Shown here one piece after another: positions 61,001 to 64,000 of a DNA stretch of 64,000 bases. The position numbers and the translations under genes are program-made. The first letter of the stretch is position 1. Each line of letters opens with the position of its first letter. The notes beneath the pieces are model-generated. The model ran no database searches. It was not told the DNA's origin and worked only from the letters and a program-made list of their open reading frames with translations. This DNA is from Lumbricus terrestris (taxonomy: Eukaryota; Annelida; Clitellata; Crassiclitellata; Lumbricidae): contig OX457038.1 in NCBI GenBank assembly GCA_949752735.1, positions 18,621,081-18,685,080 on the forward strand. The letters run 5' to 3'.

Positions 61001-63828
61001 TCTTCATCGTTCAACACGCACCGTGCAACAAGCTCCTCTTGGACAAGGTCAAGGGCTTGGTGGACGACCTCGACAAGTCCATGATCGCCGAAGGCTTGAC
61101 CAACACCCGCTACGCCATTGTGGGCTTCGGAGGCAAGGACCATCTCGCCACTCCTCACATTCACACGATGGATGGTCAGATCTTCAACAGCGTCAATAAG
61201 ATCTCTCAGGGTCTGAACAAGTTTGATCTCGAAGCCGGCCTACTGCCTGATCCCATGGCTGCCATCCGCTACTCCGCCAAGCTGGCCTTCCGCGCCGGTG
61301 CGTCCAAGACCTTCATCCTGCTGCCCTGCGACGCATGCACCGAGACCTCGATCCGCTACAGGGACCTCCAGAGAGCCCTTCTCGATGGAGACGTCCGCCT
61401 CCACGTCATGGTTCAGAGCCTCATCCAACTCAAGTCGAACGCAAAGGCCAACACCGCCTACATCTTTGGTAAGAAACCTTTCCACGCGTCAGTTAGAGAT
61501 GCTTTGAATTACACATGTGTGTAGTTTGCCTGTCTTGTTACTGTCTCATCTCACACGTTGTTGTAAGTCGTTCATCATCATCACTACCACTATCATCATG
61601 ATCATCATCAGCAGCAGCACATCATTCGTGAGTCATATTATCGTCATCTTCATCATGGTGCTCTTGTACTCTGATTATCATCATCATCGTCATCATCATT
61701 GTCATCGACAACATCTTTGTCTAAGGCTCTAAGCTTTCAATCACAGTCTAGTTGTATTCACATTGCTGTTGTCGGTCTTTGCCACCAGGTGCTGACATGG
61801 ACACAGTCTACACCCGCATGGACGTTGCCAGTGACGACCTGAATGGCGAGGCAGACCTCCTAAGATACATCCGCGTTCCAAAAGACCTGTGCGTCGCCCT
61901 CACCCAGGACACGAACGGAGCGTACTTCAGCGCTAAGCAGTGGCTCGACAACAGCCGACCGGTCATCCAGAAGCGATTCACCGACGTCATGGTCCGGGTG
62001 TTCGCCAGAAAAGCTCAGCCGACCGTCTGCCAGAACTGCGAGTGCGTTGCCGATGATCTCGGAGTCGGATACAGCCAATGCGGAAGCTGCGAAGCTCGCT
62101 CTCCAGTGCACGGAGTAAGTGCACGCATGCTAAACATTCTATCTATAGCCTTGTCTGTTCCTTTCTGGCTCTGCCTCTGTCTAGTTTTTTTGTCTGTCTC
62201 TCTTTTTCAACTCTGATTTAATTCTATAGAGCACTCAACTCTGAAATGGCGCTATACAAATGTGCAATTTTTACTAATCCCATTATTCTTAAATTTTTCT
62301 GTCTTTCTTTGTTACTTTGAAATCGTCTAACCAATTTCGAATCCCGCATACATGTAGAACTTATGATCCGTTCTTCATACTCACTGAATCCAACCCTAAC
62401 CAATCATTCAATCAATCGTAATTTATATAGCGCCCTTCAAAGTACCTACTCAGAGGCGCTCCCGGCCAAGATCAAGCGAAAAAAGTCTACAACAGTTACC
62501 AGTTCATCTACAGCACTGAAAAGGCAGTTGTTTATGTATCGCCTATACTTCTTGCTCCATAGAATTAAATACTTTTTACGTGGTAAGAACGGAGTAAGTT
62601 AGAAAGAATTGTATGCGGTCACTATTTTGCTTTCTTTTCTTTCCTTATGCTGATTAGCTATCACAAGACTTCGGAGAGTATACGAAGATCTGGAGTTGAA
62701 TTCTTAGCGTTCTTAGTTTGGACGACCTTTAAAGCCACTGACTAAGCTAATGTAAATGATTGTTTCTTGCTTCAGTATTACCCCGACTTCAGAGAACGAA
62801 ACGAAGAGGAGGAAGTGGCTCCAGCACCTGCACAGTCAGCGCCAGCGACAACAATGAAGAATAAGACCCCAACTAAAGTAAGCTTCTTCTGCCCAGCTAT
62901 ATGATTTAGTGTCTTCATACATCAGACATCATTGTATAACTCGCATAGGACCTGGTCCTATGCAAGCCAAGCAATGATGTCTGGTGTGGACCTGTGATTC
63001 TGAATGGCAGCAAAGAGCCTCAGTTACTCAGTTATTTAGTCTGGTGACAAATCTTACAGACCTAAGTGAACCTTAATCGACTGCAGCTATAATTTTTTTA
63101 TTATATTATGTTCACTTTGTTCAAGTATGTGAAGTACTCAAACATCTATGTAGCGCTCTTTCAGTATTATATATATATATATATTTGTCATAGATCAGGT
63201 AATCAATTGACGATTGCTGTTCTTTAACCAATAACCTAAAGAAGATATTGAGAATTTCGTCTTAAATTGCCATTCATTCATTCATTAGATGCATTTATAT
63301 AGCGCCTCTTCAAGAGGCTACTCAGAGGCGCTCCCAGCCTCAGCGCGGCCAAATAAGACTGTCTTGAGACGAGAAAGAGGAATGCCTGAGAAGGACTTTT
63401 AGAAAGCGGAGTGTCGGAGGAAGGCCATTCCTGGTAGAGGGTCCTCCCACTGACAAAGCACGGTCTTGCATAGTGGAAGTACGAGCAAAAAGAAACTGTG
63501 AGCAAACTTTGTACAGTCTAACGGAGGGAGCGGAAATGGCGAGAACTAAGTGTGTGACAACAGAGCTCACAAATGTAGTCAATGTGTCGCTATGCCAGAG
63601 ATAGGAACTGATAACTATTAAAGCCTCAACACACGGCGATAGACAAAATATTGCTTGTTTTTAAAATCACTGCTAAAAATCTCAAATGTTGATTTTTCTT
63701 AACAGGCACCAAGACCAGTTGCTCCAAAGAAGGTAACAGTCAGACGCCCAAGACCAACTCCACGCCCAAGACCGACTCGCAAAGCCCCGCCACCCAGAAG
63801 GCCCGCCGTCGTCAGACCACGCGCTTAG
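34583..63828 (+). CDS. apolpp: Apolipophorin-type large lipid transfer protein precursor (apoB/apoLp-II/I-like), 28 coding exons, 4,302 aa
   Basis: Exons: 34583-34637, 36926-37009, 38778-38947, 39406-39498, 39868-40176, 40589-40790, 41321-41561, 42204-42372, 42719-43042, 43587-44141, 46007-46533, 47030-47255, 47575-47995, 48623-48869, 49251-49452, 49854-54731, 55125-55700, 55946-56269, 56649-56823, 57059-57503, 57771-57991, 58301-58509, 58996-59362, 59703-60476, 60905-61468, 61789-62114, 62776-62877, 63706-63828. All junctions are GT/AG and phases agree to the stop. The domain order LPD_N, furin site, amphipathic beta-repeats, vWD is that of apolipophorin II/I, the secreted structural protein of haemolymph lipoprotein. 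There is no poly-Ser phosvitin stretch as in vitellogenin, and it is far too long for MTP. Exons are rich in C-ending codons (AAC, GAC, ATC, CTC), unlike the AT-rich introns, as expected for a highly expressed gene. Small uncertainties: exon 5 could start at 39874 and exon 7 at 41318, both in frame. Confidence 0.93.
38778..44141 (+). CDS. apolpp: Exons 3-10: LPD_N (vitellogenin_N) lipid-transfer module, residues about 47-734
   Basis: These eight exons encode the N-terminal module shared by apolipophorins, vitellogenins, apoB and MTP: a beta-barrel, a helical domain and the first lipid-pocket sheet. Visible family features are the opening FGYETGKTYEYAYES, the stretch AVNIKRGVLSAF (exon 5, family pattern 'NikRgilsalq'), the Cys-bearing SCPVRYDQL followed by KVKKTKDLLAC, and helical repeats in exons 8-10 such as MLKALKAIGNAG and ALRVAAISAFRRI. 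In related proteins this module binds MTP and starts lipid loading in the ER. Exon 10 also contains the RQKR site. Introns 3-9 are 346-642 bp; intron 4 starts in a tetranucleotide repeat. Intron 2 (37010-38777) has a short TTGACC-type repeat near 37708-37755 and nothing else obvious. Confidence 0.92.
39499..39612. repeat. GTCA/ATCA tetranucleotide repeat at the start of intron 4
   Basis: The intron 4 donor is the first unit of an imperfect (GTCA)n/(ATCA)n array, so several AG|GTCAGT-like donors follow at 4-bp steps. Confidence 0.85.
44088..44099 (+). other. Furin-type cleavage motif RQKR, residues 717-720
   Basis: Codons CGC CAG AAA AGA encode Arg-Gln-Lys-Arg, matching the furin consensus R-X-K/R-R. 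It lies between a Gly/Ser/Asp-rich stretch (GPGSDNSI) and AVVRDE, so it is probably exposed. Counted from ATG 34583, the motif ends at residue 720. From memory, insect apolipophorin II/I precursors are cut by furin at about this point into apoLp-II (N-terminal) and apoLp-I. Cleavage here is inferred. Confidence 0.8.
44561..45951. mobile_element. ~1.4-kb DNA element in intron 10 with repeated GTCCATATCACCCC motifs
   Basis: The left end (44561) contains CCGGGGGGTTATGGA, and the right end has the inverse TCCATAACCCCCCGGG. TAGGGTC/GACCCTA form the tips, compatible with a TA target duplication. Seven to nine copies of (A/G)TGTCCATATCACCCC lie in both orientations at about 44741-44822 and 45523-45580. 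An internal direct repeat (CCGGT..ACATTAAG..GCCCAAACATT) spans about 45013-45110 and 45231-45290. The short frame 45164-45376 is not a recognised transposase. Confidence 0.6.
46007..47255 (+). CDS. apolpp: Exons 11-12: open beta-sheet and cysteine-bearing module (DUF1943/DUF1081-like), residues 735-985
   Basis: Exon 11 (46007-46533) continues the lipid-cavity sheet: alternating polar and hydrophobic strands such as FTVPTGVGMPLRLGVEGTAT and FDISGSIRPSAAIEIRGEMG. Exon 12 (47030-47255) has the Cys-containing stretch KKECTGPKVTYIFGVEVCGE. A C...lGvelC pattern after the main sheet is typical of the module called DUF1081 in apoB and apolipophorins; I assign it by recall, not by a profile search. 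The exon 11 donor splits a Glu codon completed by the first base of exon 12. Intron 11 carries a 21-bp tandem array. Confidence 0.8.
46605..46770. repeat. 21-bp tandem array in intron 11
   Basis: About eight copies of GGTCTCATCTTTCATTATCAT or close variants start 72 bp after the exon 11 donor. Unit length is a multiple of three, so both strands stay open (SWSHLSL / KDETMIM repeats). This is an artefact, not a protein. Confidence 0.9.
47575..49452 (+). CDS. apolpp: Exons 13-15: start of the amphipathic beta-strand region, residues 986-1275
   Basis: Three exons (47575-47995, 48623-48869, 49251-49452) encode alternating-polarity beta strands without a catalytic motif. Examples are YSVTAEVQIDDKRAEVRYIP, TIQFASPFVKASLTGFVSN and VEVGIDNIKKVTFVQ. 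The first copies of the 'SPF' strand motif that dominates exon 16 appear in exon 14. Such strands are expected to lie on the lipid surface as a belt. Intron 13 (47996-48622) and intron 14 (48870-49250) show nothing recognisable. Intron 12 ends in a TTGA/TTAA repeat next to the acceptor of exon 13. Confidence 0.85.
49854..54731 (+). CDS. apolpp: Exon 16: single 4,878-bp exon encoding 1,626 residues of repeated amphipathic beta strands (residues 1276-2901)
   Basis: This uninterrupted exon is 38% of the coding sequence. A repeating core T/S-P-F/Y-x-G-Y/F-E-x-F/L is followed by a strand often ending in N-H (TPFQGYERFSAELNH, TPVQGYERQSITINH, TSIRGYDRFSATLNH). I counted about two dozen recognisable copies. 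In the last part the spacing is very regular: cores begin near 54102, 54192, 54279, 54369 and 54456, or 29-30 codons apart. Earlier copies are often about 60-70 residues apart, as if alternate units had diverged. The region is expected to form the lipid-binding beta belt, comparable to apoB, whose exon 26 is also a giant exon. The donor GAAGAAG|GTTATT at 54731 is supported by the in-frame join to exon 17; reading on into the intron meets a stop at 54825-54827. Confidence 0.92.
55125..56823 (+). CDS. apolpp: Exons 17-19: end of the beta-strand region, residues 2902-3260
   Basis: Exons 17 (55125-55700), 18 (55946-56269) and 19 (56649-56823) continue the amphipathic strands, with a looser repeat. 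Examples are IRFKTTVPQRTIGFDIGYTL, GQVTDESQSDSLRSSGTFRF and LTTPVDTLRLTATNRF; the last is the final 'TTP' strand core I see. Exon 19 ends in phase 1 (TTACACAACAG|GTGGG). Introns 17-19 are short (235-379 bp) and hold nothing recognisable. Confidence 0.85.
57059..59362 (+). CDS. apolpp: Exons 20-23: helical segment before the vWD domain, residues 3260-3673
   Basis: Composition changes from strands to long amphipathic helices rich in Ala, Leu, Arg, Glu and Trp. Examples are AASAIANDVNAKVDEVNAAL (exon 20), MDEVSRRLAESWQSVANKLE (exon 21), SDWQERLQAAYNTHRRLVEE (exon 22) and QRLNLQRYLDYVRSVIARLI (exon 23). Comparable helices precede the vWD domain in apolipophorins and may bind surface phospholipid. 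The donor of exon 22 is taken at GAG|GTCGGT (58509) because only this keeps phase 0 into exon 23 (ACG ATG TGG); the nearby GTCG|GTAATA would shift the frame. Confidence 0.85.
59703..60476 (+). CDS. apolpp: Exon 24: von Willebrand factor type D domain and following Cys-rich segment, residues 3674-3931
   Basis: The vWD domain starts at residue 3674 with SISGSQHFMTFDHKFYEFAG, the standard 'dp...TFDg..y.f.g.C.Y.L' opening (ECSYLLTRD follows). It ends with the signature GLLGTYDNEPSND at about 3805-3817, the counterpart of the vWF GLCG-type motif in which the Cys is replaced by Leu. A Cys-rich stretch follows, with seven Cys in about 90 residues (KCRP, VCAK, SCFR, MCVN, VCKV, ECRR, MCG). Vitellogenins and apolipophorins share a C-terminal vWD. 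The loss of the CGLC-like dithiol suggests it cannot drive disulphide exchange as in vWF and mucins (inference). Confidence 0.93.
60905..62114 (+). CDS. apolpp: Exons 25-26: degenerate von Willebrand A-like domain and Cys-rich end, residues 3932-4228
   Basis: After the vWD comes a Rossmann-like pattern: strand ADVVFIVQ (3961-3968), a helix, RYAIVGFGGKD, a long helix with DPMAAIRYSAKLAFRAGA, strand KTFILLPCDAC, a helix, then VRLHVMVQSL. This order fits a vWA domain. The metal-binding MIDAS motif (DxSxS after the first strand) is replaced by QHAPC, so metal-dependent ligand binding is probably lost. Exon 26 (61789-62114) continues with helical sequence and ends in a CxxC-rich segment (VCQNCECVADD and QCGSCEARS). 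Intron 25 (61469-61788) holds an imperfect ATC/TCA microsatellite (about 61573-61715). Assignment to vWA is by strand pattern only. Confidence 0.75.
62195..62262 (+). mobile_element. LINE/SINE 3'-tail fragment in intron 26, plus strand
   Basis: A short relic resembling GAGCRC.CTC...TTGAA.GGCGCTATAYAAATG (GAGCACTCAACTCTGAAATGG then GCGCTATACAAATG). Only the last ~45 bp can be recognised. Confidence 0.45.
62405..62560 (-). mobile_element. LINE/SINE 3'-tail copy in intron 26, minus strand
   Basis: The tail GGGAGCGCCTCTGAGTAGGT...GGGCGCTATATAAATTACG (minus strand) is followed by an ATTG-type simple repeat. The ~100 bp beyond it may be decayed LINE sequence. The tail is the same as at 3284-3333 and 63281-63338. 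Confidence 0.6.
62776..63828 (+). CDS. apolpp: Exons 27-28: C-terminal tail, acidic/Ala-Pro stretch then Arg/Pro-rich end, residues 4229-4302
   Basis: Exon 27 (62776-62877, 34 codons, phase 0 at both ends) encodes YYPDFRERNEEEEVAPAPA followed by a Thr/Lys-rich part. Exon 28 (63706-63828) encodes 40 residues and the stop TAG. By my count these contain 11 Arg, 3 Lys, 13 Pro and no acidic residue, with repeats such as RRPRPTPRPRPTRK and PPPRRP. The exons are supported by good acceptors (TTGCTTCAG, TTCTTAACAG), a good donor (AAA|GTAAGC) and matching phase. I know of no such tail in insect apolipophorins. An exon 26 read-through ending is possible as an alternative isoform. Confidence 0.8.
63262..63600 (-). 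pseudogene. LINE (L2/CR1-type) 3' end in intron 27, minus strand
   Basis: The minus-strand frame 63582-63340 reads TSTMQDRALSVGGPSTRNGLP, matching the 'gdRAFSVAGPrlWNsLP' end of L2/CR1-type ORF2 proteins. A stop is followed by the 3' tail GGGAGCGCCTCTGAGTAGCC...GCGCTATATAAATGCATC and an AATG simple repeat (63262-63290). Only the last ~100 codons are present, so it is a 5'-truncated copy. Confidence 0.75.
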
Positions 63829-64000
63829 GCACAATAGCGAACACAGATAGAGAGAGAAGACTCTCAGTGATACGGAATTCCGGATAGAACTCAACAACAA
63901 AAACTTAGAGATGACAAACACACCGATAGACTTTCTAAAAATCGATGATCACTATTCAGACTTCCAAACTCGTCATTTCCACGCACTTAGCTAAGTGTAG
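63829..64000 (+). other. 3' UTR start of the apolipophorin gene
   Basis: The 172 nt after the stop contain no AATAAA or ATTAAA polyadenylation signal, so the 3' UTR continues past the window end. No further ORF is convincing here. Confidence 0.6.

Noticed and set aside
34583..63828. Vitellogenin, MTP or clotting protein as identity of the large gene
   Set aside because: No poly-Ser phosvitin region. It is far longer than MTP, and the furin site plus giant beta-repeat region fit apolipophorin/apoB.
1..64000. CRISPR array, operons or other prokaryotic systems
   Set aside because: Introns, MITEs, LINE/SINE relics and microsatellites show eukaryotic DNA. Tandem arrays here have no spacer structure.

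Overview
The window is eukaryotic, from a bilaterian (probably marine) invertebrate: genes are split by GT-AG introns, and AT-rich non-coding DNA is full of microsatellites, MITEs and LINE/SINE relics. I cannot name the phylum. The one clear gene is a giant lipoprotein precursor of the apolipophorin type with a furin-like RQKR site at the position known from insect apolipophorin II/I, which hints at a protostome but does not prove it.

Region 1-34.4 kb holds no protein-coding gene I can defend. The first ~14 kb looks rich in T and G on the + strand and has one weak candidate first exon (6737-6871). From ~14 to ~34 kb there are many short non-autonomous DNA transposons, several with exact 8-bp target-site duplications as in the hAT superfamily. 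There is also a 3.1-kb inverted-repeat structure enclosing a decayed L2/CR1-type LINE (19.28-22.38 kb), a 185-bp near-palindrome (30.42-30.61 kb), and long GT, AC, AT and TAA microsatellites.

Region 34.45-64 kb is one gene on the + strand. A TATA-like box and an initiator are followed by 28 coding exons, from ATG 34583 to TAG 63826-63828. I joined the exons by hand: every donor and acceptor is GT/AG, all phases agree, and the total is 12,909 nt (4,302 residues plus stop). In order the protein has a signal peptide, an acidic linker, the lipid-transfer N-terminal module (LPD_N), the RQKR site (717-720), further beta-sheet modules, a 1,626-residue beta-repeat region encoded by a single 4,878-bp exon, helical segments, a von Willebrand D domain, a degenerate von Willebrand A-like domain, and a C-terminal tail that is acidic and then strongly Arg/Pro-rich. 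By family knowledge such proteins are secreted, bind lipid co-translationally with the help of MTP, and circulate as the scaffold of the haemolymph lipoprotein particle. The introns also carry mobile elements: a 1.4-kb element in intron 10, a 21-bp tandem array in intron 11, and LINE 3' ends in introns 26 and 27. The 3' UTR runs off the window.
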